56,417 bases of DNA, from positions 1 to 56,417 of the forward strand of contig JBCDBL010000007.1 in NCBI GenBank assembly GCA_039183635.1. The letters run 5' to 3'. Source of the stretch: JBCDBL01 sp039183635. GTDB lineage: Bacteria > Pseudomonadota > Alphaproteobacteria > Caulobacterales > Parvularculaceae. The translations under genes and the position numbers were made by a program. The number at the start of each line of letters is the position of its first letter. The first letter of the stretch is position 1. Of the stretch, positions 1 to 9,028 are shown piece after piece. The notes under the pieces were generated by a model. The model was not told the DNA's origin. It ran no database searches and saw only the letters and a list, made by a program, of their open reading frames with translations.

Positions 1-489
1 CAAGGGTGAAACCGCTCCGCGGCGGCTTCGCCGCCCGTGACGGCCGCAAACCCAGGGAAAGACAGGCCGTCAATGGCTTTAAGCCGGTTTGCGGCTTAAA
101 TCCCATGGCGAGAAAAAACCCGCTCGGACAGCAACAGCGCGTCTTGATACGGACAACCTATGGAAACACCACATCTAGCGCGTGTCGCGCAAAAGTGGAT
201 ACCGGTTTTGCGGAAAAGACACGCGTAAACAAAGACCTAGAGCACGTCATATGAATCCAATTAAATGAGACGTGCTCTAGACGCTACGATACGTCAATAC
301 CGCTTTTCTGTGATCTTGTACGCAACAGGTCGGTCTTGTGCGCCGATAGATGATCGCCGTTAAGCCGTTTGTCCTTCGGAGACAGGAGATGCTTTTAACG
401 AAGCCGGAACAGAGCTGTTCAGACTTGTGGCGGCAATGAAACACCGGCGAAAGCCGGCCTTCATAAACGGCGATCTATGTCGGCTTGAC
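1..489. other. Gene-free left edge carrying one repeat element
   Basis: I find no convincing gene before the lipoprotein that ends at 490. The only clear structure is the two-hairpin repeat at 181-280, listed separately. The one open frame here (6-254) runs through the repeat and has no family resemblance, so it is not called. Confidence 0.6.
181..280 (+). repeat. Two-hairpin intergenic repeat, complete copy A
   Basis: Hairpin 1 has outer arms CGTGTC (181-186) and GACACG (218-223), inner arms CGCAAAA (188-194) and TTTTGCG (206-212), and an 11-nt loop GTGGATACCGG (195-205). A short linker containing AAACAAAGACC follows. Hairpin 2 has perfect 12-bp arms, CTAGAGCACGTC (237-248) and GACGTGCTCTAG (269-280). 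This is the reference copy for the family seen throughout the window. Confidence 0.85.
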
Positions 490-936
490 CTATAAACTGT
501 CCGCTGCGCGCGCCGCACATATGCTGGCGTTGGCCTTGATGTTTGAGGCCTGCAGATACTGCGCCTGATTAAGGTCGCCGCGCAGTGATCGTTCAACCTG
601 TTTTAAGGCTTCAATCTGGTTGGGCGTCTTATTGATATCGTCATTGCCCTCCCAGCGATACCATAACCAGGCGCGCTGAATGTCCGACAGTTTCCCTGCT
701 TCTTTATTCACAACCTTGCAGCATTGATTGGTGATTTTCCGTTCCTGCCCATCGGAGATTTTTTTGCGCATCCGATAGATGTCGAACATCATACCCATGT
801 CTGACTTGCAGACTTGGACGATGTCGCTCTTAGACTTCTTTTCATATGACACGCCGCCTCCGGACTTTTGTCCGCATGCCGCAAGTGAAAAGAGCATGAT
901 GCACGCCACAGATTTAAGACCGGATGACATACGCAT
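490..936 (-). CDS. Hypothetical lipoprotein, 148 aa
   Basis: A short exported protein of unknown function. The first 21 residues form a lipoprotein signal peptide: MRMS, a hydrophobic stretch, then the lipobox LAAC with the lipid-modified cysteine near residue 21. The mature part is polar, mostly helical-looking, and has further cysteines (CKSD, QCCKV, SICAA), suggesting disulfides in the periplasm. The ATG at 936 is preceded by GGGGAA about ten bases upstream; a second ATG lies two codons in. It stands alone between repeat-bearing spacers, with no operon partner. I do not recognise a domain, so the function stays open. Confidence 0.7.
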   Translation of the reverse strand: MRMSSGLKSVACIMLFSLAACGQKSGGGVSYEKKSKSDIVQVCKSDMGMMFDIYRMRKKISDGQERKITNQCCKVVNKEAGKLSDIQRAWLWYRWEGNDDINKTPNQIEALKQVERSLRGDLNQAQYLQASNIKANASICAARAADSL

Positions 937-1265
937 AATGATTATTCCCCGAAGATATCAACACTATATTTCAACGACTATACATCAGTTCATTCGATAG
1001 GCATATGCGTTAAATGTCGTCATGCCTTAAAAATTTAGGGGCGTCCGCTGTAGAATGCCGGGTGCGCGCCCGGGCCGTGCGGCGGCGTTTGCTGCGTCGG
1101 GTCTTCTTAAAGCCTTTCCAGGCCAAGTGTACGGTTGGCCGTCCGGAAATGCGAAAAAACAAAGACTTAAAGCGTCTGCCTGATTCCATTGAAGAAGAGA
1201 CGCTTTAGACGGCGACAAAACCGTCGTTTTCACATAAGAACCCGGGCGTTTTATGCAACGGTGCT
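937..1265. other. Intergenic spacer with repeat copy B
   Basis: The spacer holds the promoter side of the lipoprotein gene and the 3' side of the MFS gene. Its only clear structure is the degenerate two-hairpin repeat near 1146-1208. Open frames over it are low-complexity and were not called. Confidence 0.5.
1146..1208 (+). repeat. Two-hairpin repeat, partial copy B (hairpin 2 intact)
   Basis: Hairpin 2 has arms TTAAAGCGTCT (1167-1177) and AGACGCTTTAG (1198-1208), with TGATTCCATTGAA in the loop. It is preceded by the family linker AAACAAAGAC. Hairpin 1 is eroded. The stem bases differ from copy A but still pair. Confidence 0.7.
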
Positions 1266-2636
1266 TTATCGCGGCCAAATGGTATGGTGACGGTCTATGA
1301 CAAAGGCGTGGCTGTGCTGCAAAGGCGCGTGGCGGTGGGGGTGACGGTGGGGTTCGGGGCCTTCCCAGCCTTCATGCTCGTGTTGATGGTGTTCGTCATG
1401 GACATGCAAATGTTCGTGCTCCATCGCTTCATGGCGGTGTTCCAGGGCAACAGGATCATTGCGTGGCCACAGGAGGAGGGCCAAAGCGCTTGCGGCGAGA
1501 GCGACGGTCGCGAGAACCGCGAAGGCGGCGCTGAGCCCGTATGTTGCGCCTATAACGCCGGCAAGCAGATAGGCGGCTAGCCAGCCGGCGTGGGATAGTG
1601 CGAATTGCGCTGCATACAGGGCGGGGCGATCCGCATCGTATCCGGAACGTTTCAAAAGCCGACCGGCCGGGGTTTGAATAAGCGACCCGCCCACGCCAAG
1701 GACAAACCAGATGGCGGCGAGGCCGATAAATCCTGGCGCCGTCAGCCCTGCGCCAAGGCCGATGGCCAGCAACAGCCCGCCTGCCGTCATAAACGGCCTG
1801 TCCGGCCTTTTGTCGAGGAAACGGGGAAGAAGGAGCGCGGCGATCATGGAGCCTGCGCCGTATGCTGCGTAAGCGAGAGCCGCTGCGGTCTCCCCGCCGC
1901 CGAGGGTTTCGCGCACATAGACGACCGTGTTGACAATCGCCATGGCGCCAGCTGCGGATGCGGCGACGGACAGCGCGAGCAGCCCGCGCAAGCGCGGCGT
2001 TTTCAAATAAATGTTAAGCCCGTACACGATGTTTTTCAAAACGCCGTCTTCGCGGTCATGGGCCTTGGGGGAGGGCAGACATACAGAATAAACCAGGGCT
2101 GCTGATATGACAAAGGCCATCGCATTTACGGCGAACAAGGCGTTATAGCTCAGGAAAATAAGGGCCGCCGCCGCCAGGGACGGGCTTAGCAAATTCTCCA
2201 AATCGTAAGCAAGGCGTGAAAGCGACAATGCGCGCGTATAGCGGCGTTCATCCGGCAAGATATCTGGGATAGTCGCCTGAAACGTTGGCGTGAAGCCGGC
2301 TGAAAAAGCGTTCAGTAAAAAGATTAGCACGTAAATGTGCCAGACTTCCGTCGCAAAGGGCAGACATGCGGCCACGACGGCGCGCCCAAGATCGAGGCCG
2401 ATCAGCACAGCACGGCGGGGCAAACGATGGGCGAAGCCGCCAATAACCGGCGCAATCCCCACATAGGCAACCATCTTCAAGGCCAGAGCCGTTCCCAACA
2501 CCGCCCCGGCGTCGCCCCCGGCAAGGTCATAGGCAAGCAGCGCAAGGGCGACAGTGGATAACCCCGTCCCAACAAGGGCGATCACTTGAGCGGTGAAAAG
2601 ACGTCGATATGTCGGATCTTCTAAGGGGGAGGTCAT
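1266..2636 (-). CDS. MFS transporter with histidine-rich C-terminal tail
   Basis: A 456-residue major facilitator superfamily permease. Residues 1 to about 398 form repeated hydrophobic segments typical of a 12-helix carrier, resembling the EntS/macrolide-efflux (MFS_3) branch, which acts as a proton-driven exporter in the inner membrane. Residues 399-456 are a cytoplasmic-looking tail with 18 histidines in 58 residues, plus many Glu and Asp, unlike the rest of the protein. Such tails usually bind zinc, nickel or cobalt, so metal efflux or metal-responsive transport is a reasonable inference. The substrate cannot be read from sequence. The gene is monocistronic, with its ATG at 2636 and only a weak ribosome site. 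Confidence 0.8.
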   Translation of the reverse strand: MTSPLEDPTYRRLFTAQVIALVGTGLSTVALALLAYDLAGGDAGAVLGTALALKMVAYVGIAPVIGGFAHRLPRRAVLIGLDLGRAVVAACLPFATEVWHIYVLIFLLNAFSAGFTPTFQATIPDILPDERRYTRALSLSRLAYDLENLLSPSLAAAALIFLSYNALFAVNAMAFVISAALVYSVCLPSPKAHDREDGVLKNIVYGLNIYLKTPRLRGLLALSVAASAAGAMAIVNTVVYVRETLGGGETAAALAYAAYGAGSMIAALLLPRFLDKRPDRPFMTAGGLLLAIGLGAGLTAPGFIGLAAIWFVLGVGGSLIQTPAGRLLKRSGYDADRPALYAAQFALSHAGWLAAYLLAGVIGATYGLSAAFAVLATVALAASALALLLWPRNDPVALEHRHEAMEHEHLHVHDEHHQHEHEGWEGPEPHRHPHRHAPLQHSHAFVIDRHHTIWPR

Positions 2637-3185
2637 CAGGCGTGAGGGGCTTGGTTGTTTGGCGATAAATGCATCAGTCTTACAGGAAGCATGCTGTGTA
2701 TTTTCGGCGATGGCAACTTTTTCCCTATGGCGTGTGCGACTATGGCCAAGCGCTGTAGTGGGCGACAGCCAGCGGGCGAATGATTAAACAATTTTGCAAA
2801 CTATAGCAGATTGAAAAGAGAGGCGCGATGCCGTTGGCCGTCCTACCGCCCCGGGAGACGGACGAAAACGTTGCGTAACTCGCGACGTTTTTTAACGAAA
2901 ATCTGGGGTTTTCGACGAGCAATATACTGATAATATAACGTCATCCCCTATCGCCAAAGCGTTCATGTAACTGAATAACGCCTTGCAAATGTATGGCCCT
3001 ATGAAACGTCGGACCTGTTTACGCGAGCCGCGAGCGCTGTTCTAAACGCTGTTGACGAGAAGATCGCGGCGGGCGAGGAGCACCTCTGCGCTTCGGATTG
3101 GTCGCGCGGAAAGCATGTTTGACACGACGGGCGGTCTGTTAAAGCCTGAGGGGCCATCAGGGATTTTCGAACCAGGGACCTTTCA
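2637..3185. other. Intergenic region with a possible coding remnant
   Basis: A 549-bp spacer between the divergent MFS and DASS genes. A plus-strand frame at 2979-3119 reads like protein (about 46 codons, including ETSDLFTRAASAV and DEKIAAGEEHL) but has no ATG or GTG start. A second frame from ATG 3114 ends by overlapping the DASS start codon. Together they look like a frameshifted gene remnant that I cannot assign. The rest shows nothing clear. Confidence 0.35.
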
Positions 3186-4691
3186 ATGACCAGCACGGTA
3201 AAGATGAACGACGCGGCGCCGTCCGATGGCCCCCTCCGGCGGCCTCACCAGACAGTGGGACTTGTTCTTGGGCTGGTTCTTAGTATTGGGCTGCAATTGG
3301 CGCCGCCGCCCGAGGGGTTGAGCCGGGAGGCGTGGGTTGTCGTATCTATGGCGATCTTGATGGCGTGTTGGTGGGTGACAGAGGCGATCCCGATCCCCGC
3401 CACCTCGCTATTGCCGCTGGTGATCTTGCCGAGCTTCGGCGTCGCTTCCGTCAAGGCGGCGGCGGAGCCCTACGCCAGCCCGATCGTGATGCTTTTGCTG
3501 GGCGGTTTTATTATTGCCAAATCCGTGGAGCGCTGGAACCTCCACGCCCGCATCGCGCTTAACATCGTGCTCAGCGCCGGCGCGCGGCCGGCGGCGCTTG
3601 TGGGCGGGTTTATGGCGGCGTCGGCCATTTTGTCGATGTGGATCTCCAACACTGCGACCACCATCATGTTGACGCCCATCGCCATCTCTGTCGCCCGGGC
3701 GGTGCTCGGCCCCCGCAATATGGGCGCGCCTTTTGCGATAGCGTTGTTGCTCAGCATCGCTTACGGCGCCTCCATCGGCGGTCTTGGCACGCCAGTGGGA
3801 ACGCCAACGAACCTTATCGTTATAGGCTATTTGGAGCGGGAGGCGGGTTACACGATCGACTTCTCCCAATGGATGATGATCGGTTTGCCCACGGTTCTGG
3901 TGATGCTGCCGGCCGCCTGGTTCGTACTGACGAAATGGGCGCTGAAGCTGAATGCCGAGGAGGGCGGGCAGGGACGAGCGGTGGTGAAGGCCGAACGGGA
4001 CGCCCTTGGGCCGATTACGACACCGGAGGTGCGTACGCTGCTCGCTTTCGCCGTCATCGCCGGGTTCTGGATGTTCCGCAGGCCGCTGAACGGTCTTGAG
4101 GTATTCGGGCTGCAGCCTTTCGCCAATGTCACAGACCATGTCGTCGCCATCGCCGGCGCCGTCGCCATGTTCCTCATCCCGTCCGGTTCGAAGGAGAGGC
4201 CGCGATCGGCGCTTCTGGATTGGGATACGGCCTCCGAGATCCCCTGGGGCGTCATTCTGCTGTTCGGCGGCGGTTTGTCTATGGCCGCGGCGATCACCGG
4301 CACCGGTCTTGCGGCGTGGCTCGGCGGTCAGATGGCGGGCCTGACGGCCGCGCCGCTTATCGTCATCATGCTGGCCCTTGTGGTGTTCGTCATTTTCTCA
4401 ACGGAACTCGCCAGCAATGTGGCCACCGCCTCGGCCCTTTTGCCGGTGATCGGCGCCATTGCAGCGGCGGGGGGCGCTGATCCCGTATTGCTCGCGGTGC
4501 CTGTCGCGATGGCGGCCAGTTGCGCTTTCATGCTGCCTATGGCCACTGGACCGAACGCCATCGTTTTCGCCAGCGGGCGCATCGCGATCGGCCGTATGGC
4601 CGCCATCGGGCTTCGTTTAAACCTGCTTGGCGTCGCCTTGATCACCCTTGTGGTCTATTTTCTCGCGCCGTTGGTGTTTCCGTCGTCTTAA
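3186..4691 (+). CDS. DASS (SLC13) family dicarboxylate/anion:sodium symporter
   Basis: A 501-residue inner-membrane permease of the divalent anion:Na+ symporter family, which imports succinate, malate, citrate or sulfate with sodium. About a dozen hydrophobic segments are visible. The two family signature regions are present: SNTATT at 154-159 followed by GTPVGTPTN at 201-209 in the first half, and STELASNVATA near 405-415 with ATGPNAI near 454 in the second. In the second repeat the usual SNT is SNV. The ATG follows AGGGACC. No regulator or metabolic partner lies beside it, so the exact substrate is open; length is normal for the family. Confidence 0.88.
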   Translation: MTSTVKMNDAAPSDGPLRRPHQTVGLVLGLVLSIGLQLAPPPEGLSREAWVVVSMAILMACWWVTEAIPIPATSLLPLVILPSFGVASVKAAAEPYASPIVMLLLGGFIIAKSVERWNLHARIALNIVLSAGARPAALVGGFMAASAILSMWISNTATTIMLTPIAISVARAVLGPRNMGAPFAIALLLSIAYGASIGGLGTPVGTPTNLIVIGYLEREAGYTIDFSQWMMIGLPTVLVMLPAAWFVLTKWALKLNAEEGGQGRAVVKAERDALGPITTPEVRTLLAFAVIAGFWMFRRPLNGLEVFGLQPFANVTDHVVAIAGAVAMFLIPSGSKERPRSALLDWDTASEIPWGVILLFGGGLSMAAAITGTGLAAWLGGQMAGLTAAPLIVIMLALVVFVIFSTELASNVATASALLPVIGAIAAAGGADPVLLAVPVAMAASCAFMLPMATGPNAIVFASGRIAIGRMAAIGLRLNLLGVALITLVVYFLAPLVFPSS

Positions 4692-4891
4692 ACATCGACA
4701 GCCAGTCTTTCGACTGGCCAAGCGCTTTTGTTTGCAAGGCGATATTGCAACCGTATATGACGTTTTCTTCTTCCCCCGCTTGGTGAGGGACGTGGTCGCA
4801 TAGCGGTCGAAGGGGGGTGGCTCCAAGAGCGACCTTAAACTTATTGGCGAACCGAAACACCGCGCCCCCTCCGTTTCGCTTGCGCTCAACA

Positions 4892-4915
4892 CCTCCCCCG
4901 CCAGGGCGGGGGAGG
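4892..4915. terminator. Perfect inverted repeat between convergent genes
   Basis: Arms CCTCCCCCGCC (4892-4902) and GGCGGGGGAGG (4905-4915) are separated by two bases. AAAA follows on the plus strand, which reads TTTT before the stem on minus. It sits between the converging DASS and lpxL genes, so a bidirectional stop is plausible. Very similar stems occur after both ABC exporters. Confidence 0.5.
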
Positions 4916-4945
4916 AAAATCGCCGCTTCTTATGCGTTTAGGGCT

Positions 4946-5872
4946 TTAATCTCGCGGCCAGCGGCGGTGCAGCCACAGCCACTCGCCGGGTCTGGAGCGG
5001 ATTTGGTCTTCCAGGGCCTCGTTCACTTTGGTCGTCAACAGGCGGATGTCTTCATTGCGGTCGCCGGTCGGCTCAAAAGGAATGGGGTCCTTCACTTTGG
5101 CGACGAAGGTCGCGCCTTTCACCCGCTCAATGGCGAGAGGAATGACGGGGGCGTTGAATTTTAACGCCATCCGGGCCGCGGCCGGCGGGGTCATGGCGTC
5201 GCGACCCATGAACGGCACGCGGATGCCGTCATTCAGTTTTTGGTCCACCAGCATGGCGATGGAATGACCCTTGCGCATCACCTCCAAAAGCGCCCGGCCG
5301 CCGCGCTTGCCTTTGGGAATTTGCACAGCGGTCGTCACGGCGTTGCGTCGTTCGATAATTTCCCGGTCGACCAGGGGGTTGTTTGCGGCGCGGTAAACAA
5401 ATCCAAACTTTAATCCGGATCGGGATAACATGATCGCCATCACCTCCCAGTTGGCGTAATGCGCGGTCACGAAAACAGCGGGCTTGCCCGACGCACAGAT
5501 CTGCCGAAGGCGCTCGGCCCCCTCCACAGCGACGCGTCCGCCGTCTTCAAAGGGGTGGAAGGCGTCAAGATGGGCGTATTCGGCGGCTGTGCGTCCGAGA
5601 TTTTCCCAGACATCTGCGACAATCGCGTTTATCTCCGTATCGCTTTTCTCAGGAAAAGCGGCTTTCAGATTGTGCACTCCGCGCTTGGTGACGCCGCGAA
5701 GACGCGTTCCAATGTGACGTCCGATCCATCCGCCGAGCGCGGAGGCCCGGTCCGGGCCCAGTGCGGAGAAAACGCCCATGGCGGCGTGGAAGAGCATCGC
5801 CTCAAGACGAAACTGGAGAGTGACGTGCGCCGAGCGCGGGGCCGGCAAGTTCAGGGGGGCGGCTTCGCTCAT
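4946..5872 (-). CDS. lpxL: Lipid A late acyltransferase (LpxL/HtrB family)
   Basis: Transfers a secondary acyl chain from acyl-ACP to Kdo2-lipid IVA at the inner face of the cytoplasmic membrane. The 308-residue protein has the family HX4E catalytic motif, His138 to Glu143, within FVTAHYANWE, and a second block around PKGKRGGRAL and VDQK that binds substrate. A hydrophobic N-terminal region (about 20-45) would anchor it. It starts one base after the lpxK stop codon, so it is translated as the last gene of a run of DUF374 gene, waaA, lpxK and lpxL. Which acyl chain it uses (LpxL or LpxM role) cannot be told here. Confidence 0.85.
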   Translation of the reverse strand: MSEAAPLNLPAPRSAHVTLQFRLEAMLFHAAMGVFSALGPDRASALGGWIGRHIGTRLRGVTKRGVHNLKAAFPEKSDTEINAIVADVWENLGRTAAEYAHLDAFHPFEDGGRVAVEGAERLRQICASGKPAVFVTAHYANWEVMAIMLSRSGLKFGFVYRAANNPLVDREIIERRNAVTTAVQIPKGKRGGRALLEVMRKGHSIAMLVDQKLNDGIRVPFMGRDAMTPPAAARMALKFNAPVIPLAIERVKGATFVAKVKDPIPFEPTGDRNEDIRLLTTKVNEALEDQIRSRPGEWLWLHRRWPRD

Positions 5873-5873
5873 G

Positions 5874-6887
5874 CTACGGACCGATGCGTTTGTCGTGGCG
5901 GGCGCGCTCTATAGCGATGCAAAGCATCTCGCTGAGCCGGTCCGTTTGATCGAAGGCCATCGCCACCGGCAAGGTGTCGATATTCTGTCGATCGCGTTGG
6001 GACAAGCGGACCAGGTCCTTGTCTGTCGTGATCAGCCGGGCCTGGTGTTTTTTTGCGGCGGCGTGCAAGGACTTGATGTCTTTCTTTGTAAACGGATGAT
6101 GATCCGGGAAAGACTTCGTCGCAGCGACGTCCAGACCAAGGCCGCCCAGCATATCGAAAAACTTCTGGGGCCTGCCGATGCCGGAAAAGGCGACGACGCG
6201 GCCCTCCGGCGCGGTTTGCGGTTCGAGCCAGGCCTGGAGGCGCGGCATTTTGCCGAAACCGAGCGCGAACAGATCCTTGCGGATGGGGGTCGGCAGATCG
6301 CGCTTGACGAACACAACCGCGTCCGCCCGGGCGATCGCCGCCTCCGGCCGCTCCCGCAAGGGACCGGCTGGAAATATCGCGCCGTTGCCGAATCCGAGTT
6401 CAGAATCGATCAACAGAAGAGAAAATGTTTTCTCTACGGACGGGTTTTGAAAGCCGTCGTCCATCAAGATAACCCGCGCGCCGGATTTGGTCGCCGCCTT
6501 GGCGCCTTTCGCCCTGTCGCGCGCGATCCAGACCGGGGCTTCGCGGGCCAACAGCAAGGCTTCGTCGCCGACATCTTTGGCGCGGTGCTTGTCGAGATTG
6601 ACCTGGACAGGGCCGTTCAGCCGTCCGCCATAGCCGCGCATCAGGATATGCGGCGGTTCTCCGGCTTTGGTTAAAAGACGTGCGATCGCCGCCGCCGCGG
6701 GGGTCTTTCCAACGCCGCCCACGGTGGCGTTCCCGATACAGATGACCGGAACCCCGGGTTTATAAGGCGTCGCTTTACGCAGTTTTCGGGTCGCGCCGGC
6801 CTCGTAAAGGGCGGCCGCCGGCGCCAAAAGCGTGCGTTGCAGGCTGAAGCGCGGGCGCGCGGGATACCAAAAGTCAGGCGCTTTCAT
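5874..6887 (-). CDS. lpxK: Tetraacyldisaccharide 4'-kinase LpxK
   Basis: Phosphorylates the 4' position of the lipid A disaccharide to make lipid IVA, at the membrane. The 337-residue length is usual. The P-loop reads GNATVGGVGKT at residues 52-62, and a single hydrophobic N-terminal helix carries the membrane anchor. Conserved downstream blocks include RGYGG, DDGFQNP and SFPDHHPF, all characteristic of LpxK. The ATG overlaps the waaA stop by four bases (ATGA), implying coupled translation. It is essential in most Gram-negative bacteria, and its genomic partnership with waaA is common in alphaproteobacteria. Confidence 0.95.
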   Translation of the reverse strand: MKAPDFWYPARPRFSLQRTLLAPAAALYEAGATRKLRKATPYKPGVPVICIGNATVGGVGKTPAAAAIARLLTKAGEPPHILMRGYGGRLNGPVQVNLDKHRAKDVGDEALLLAREAPVWIARDRAKGAKAATKSGARVILMDDGFQNPSVEKTFSLLLIDSELGFGNGAIFPAGPLRERPEAAIARADAVVFVKRDLPTPIRKDLFALGFGKMPRLQAWLEPQTAPEGRVVAFSGIGRPQKFFDMLGGLGLDVAATKSFPDHHPFTKKDIKSLHAAAKKHQARLITTDKDLVRLSQRDRQNIDTLPVAMAFDQTDRLSEMLCIAIERARHDKRIGP

Positions 6888-8200
6888 GAAACCGCCTTTT
6901 TTGCAGGCAGCAAGGGGTCGATCGCGTCGACCACATCCGCCAGCACCCGCTCCGCGCTCGCCTCGGCGGTCTTCATGGCGGCTGTGGCCATAGCATCCCG
7001 GGTTTTCCCGTCGATAAAAAGACGTCTGGCGGAGGCCGCAAGGTCATCCTCATTGCGCACCAGCGCCGCGCCGCCGGCTTTACGCATATCTCTGTAGTTT
7101 TCTGAAAAGTTAAACGTGTGCGGACCGTGAAGAATTGCGGAGTAAAGCCGCGCCGGCTCCAGCGGATTGTGTCCGCCCTTCGGCGCCAGGCTGCCGCCCA
7201 CAAGGACCGTATCGCAAAGCCGATAGAACAACCCAAGCTCCCCGAGAGTGTCGGCGAGATAAATGTCGGACTCCGGCGCGATATCCGCACCTTTGGAGCG
7301 GCGCGGCGCGCTCAGGCCATGAGCGGACACAAGCTCCGCGACTTCTTCGCCCCGTCCCGGATGACGCGGCACGAGGATGGTGAGAAGGTCCGGAAAATCG
7401 GCTTTCAGCTTTTTATGCGCCAAGGCCAATATGTCTTCTTCGCCGGGATGCGTGCTGGCGGCCAGCCAGACGGTGCGGTCCCCGATCATTTCACGCAACC
7501 CCCCAAGGGCGGCCTCGTCGACGGGCAAAGGCGGCGCCGCCATCTTCAGATTGCCGAACGTCTGCGCCTTCGCGCCGGACAGTTCGGAGAGCCGGTCCAT
7601 ATTCACTTTGTCCTGGGCGATCAGCCGGTCAAAGGCGGTGAGAAGACGGTTGATGGCGCCTGATCTTTTGCGCCAACGCTCATAGGTTCTGGGAGAAATA
7701 CGGCCGTTGACAAGGGCCATCGGCGCGCCGCGCTCGTGGGTCTGAAGAATGAGGTTTGGCCAGAATTCCGACTCCACGAAAAGCGCAAGGTCCGGCCGCC
7801 AGTGATTTAGGAAGGACGTTACATAGCCGGGGTGATCGACAGGGGCGAACTGGTGTTGCGCCTGGGGCGGCAAACGGTCGGCCATAAGCTGAGCCGACGT
7901 GATGGTGCCTGTCGTGACCAGGAAGCGCAGATCCGGCCGGAGCTCCGACAGGCGGTCCACCAACGGCAGAACGGACAGGGATTCCCCGACGCTTGCGCCA
8001 TGGATCCAGACAAGGGGCTCTGCGGGGCGTTCGGCGCTGGCTGCGCCTTTGCGCTCTGCGATTCGATCTGGATCCTCCTTGCCCTTTTTCAAGCGTTCGG
8101 CCAGCACATACTCCGCAAGGGGCCGCGCCAGGCCCGTAGCGATGCGATAGGCGCGCAGGCCGAGCGGCAGGGGAGGGATATCCGAGACGGCGTCTGTCAT
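6884..8200 (-). CDS. waaA: Kdo transferase WaaA (KdtA)
   Basis: Adds Kdo sugars to lipid IVA from CMP-Kdo, starting the LPS inner core. The protein is 438 residues with the GT-B fold. The membrane-anchoring N-terminus is followed by HGASVGE at 67-73, whose Glu73 matches the known catalytic base. C-terminal blocks GGSLAPKGGHN and PLEPA bind the donor sugar. I chose the ATG at 8200 because AAAGG sits just upstream. A longer frame from 8260 would overlap the preceding gene and lacks family similarity. The gene is 16 bp downstream of the DUF374 gene and overlaps lpxK. Whether it adds one or two Kdo units is not evident. Confidence 0.95.
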   Translation of the reverse strand: MTDAVSDIPPLPLGLRAYRIATGLARPLAEYVLAERLKKGKEDPDRIAERKGAASAERPAEPLVWIHGASVGESLSVLPLVDRLSELRPDLRFLVTTGTITSAQLMADRLPPQAQHQFAPVDHPGYVTSFLNHWRPDLALFVESEFWPNLILQTHERGAPMALVNGRISPRTYERWRKRSGAINRLLTAFDRLIAQDKVNMDRLSELSGAKAQTFGNLKMAAPPLPVDEAALGGLREMIGDRTVWLAASTHPGEEDILALAHKKLKADFPDLLTILVPRHPGRGEEVAELVSAHGLSAPRRSKGADIAPESDIYLADTLGELGLFYRLCDTVLVGGSLAPKGGHNPLEPARLYSAILHGPHTFNFSENYRDMRKAGGAALVRNEDDLAASARRLFIDGKTRDAMATAAMKTAEASAERVLADVVDAIDPLLPAKKAVS

Positions 8201-8216
8201 GGGGCCTTTATCTTTT

Positions 8217-8945
8217 TTAATTCGCAATCCGTTCGTCGCCGACATGGAGGGCGGGCGCATGCCCGGCCAATTTATCGGCTTCTGCGGTCACGGTGCGCAA
8301 ACCATCTTCCACCTGCCGCCGCGCCGTTTCGATGGCGTCCGCATCGGCGTTGCGGGCGACATGGATCGGCGCGCCCCAGACGTAATACCCCCGAGAGAAG
8401 GGAAGCGCCACAAAGAACCTGTCCCAGGAGCGGGCGCGTTTTGCGCGGCTTGTGGAATAGGCGAAGGGGATGATCGGCGCTCCGGAAAGCCTGGCGAGGA
8501 GGACCACGCCCTCGCCGGCCTCTTCGGCGGGCCCCCTGGGGCCGTCCGGGGTGAAACCGACGCAGCCGCCGGCCTTGATTTCCTTCACCATAGCCCTCAA
8601 AGCCGCTGCGCCGCCCTTGTCCTTGCGGCCTGGTTTGGCGCTGGAGCCGCGAATGGCGCCGATGCCGAAGGGTTTGACGCTGTTAGCGATGAGGTCGCCG
8701 TCCCGATGCTGGGAGATCATCACCTTTATGCCGGCCCGTTTAATGTCCCAGGAAAACGGGCTCATCAGGATGCGGCCATGCCAGAAAGCGAAGACGAAGG
8801 GCTCCTTGCGGTCCCAGTAGCCTTCCGCGGCCTCGCGCCCTATGACGGTCCAACGGCTTGTGGCGTGGACGAACCTCATATAGGTCGAAGCAAGGCGCGT
8901 CAGCGCGGCCCGGGCGGCGTTTGTTTTCAACAGCTTTTTCAGCAT
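8217..8945 (-). CDS. DUF374 lysophospholipid acyltransferase-family protein
   Basis: A 242-residue PlsC-like acyltransferase of the DUF374 branch. An N-terminal amphipathic segment is followed by FAFWHGRIL with His56 in the expected catalytic place. Next come SQHRDGD, RGSSAKPG and FTPDGPRGPA, all conserved in DUF374. In many alphaproteobacteria this gene travels with waaA and lpxK, as here where it is first in the run. A role in LPS or lipid acylation at the inner membrane is inferred from that context; the true substrate has not been settled for the family. Its start faces the divergent ABC exporter across 83 bp that must hold both promoters. Confidence 0.85.
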   Translation of the reverse strand: MLKKLLKTNAARAALTRLASTYMRFVHATSRWTVIGREAAEGYWDRKEPFVFAFWHGRILMSPFSWDIKRAGIKVMISQHRDGDLIANSVKPFGIGAIRGSSAKPGRKDKGGAAALRAMVKEIKAGGCVGFTPDGPRGPAEEAGEGVVLLARLSGAPIIPFAYSTSRAKRARSWDRFFVALPFSRGYYVWGAPIHVARNADADAIETARRQVEDGLRTVTAEADKLAGHAPALHVGDERIAN

Positions 8946-9028
8946 CGTCGGGGCATATTGGACAATTCGGGCCTGGGTGCAACGCCAGGGTGAAGGGTCA
9001 TTTTGTGGCAGGCGAAAATGCGCTTAAA

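Noticed and set aside
3408..4139. Long minus-strand open frame (243 codons) opposite the DASS gene
   Set aside because: It is the shadow of a GC-rich membrane protein gene: Arg-, His- and Gly-rich translation, no ribosome site, no family pattern.
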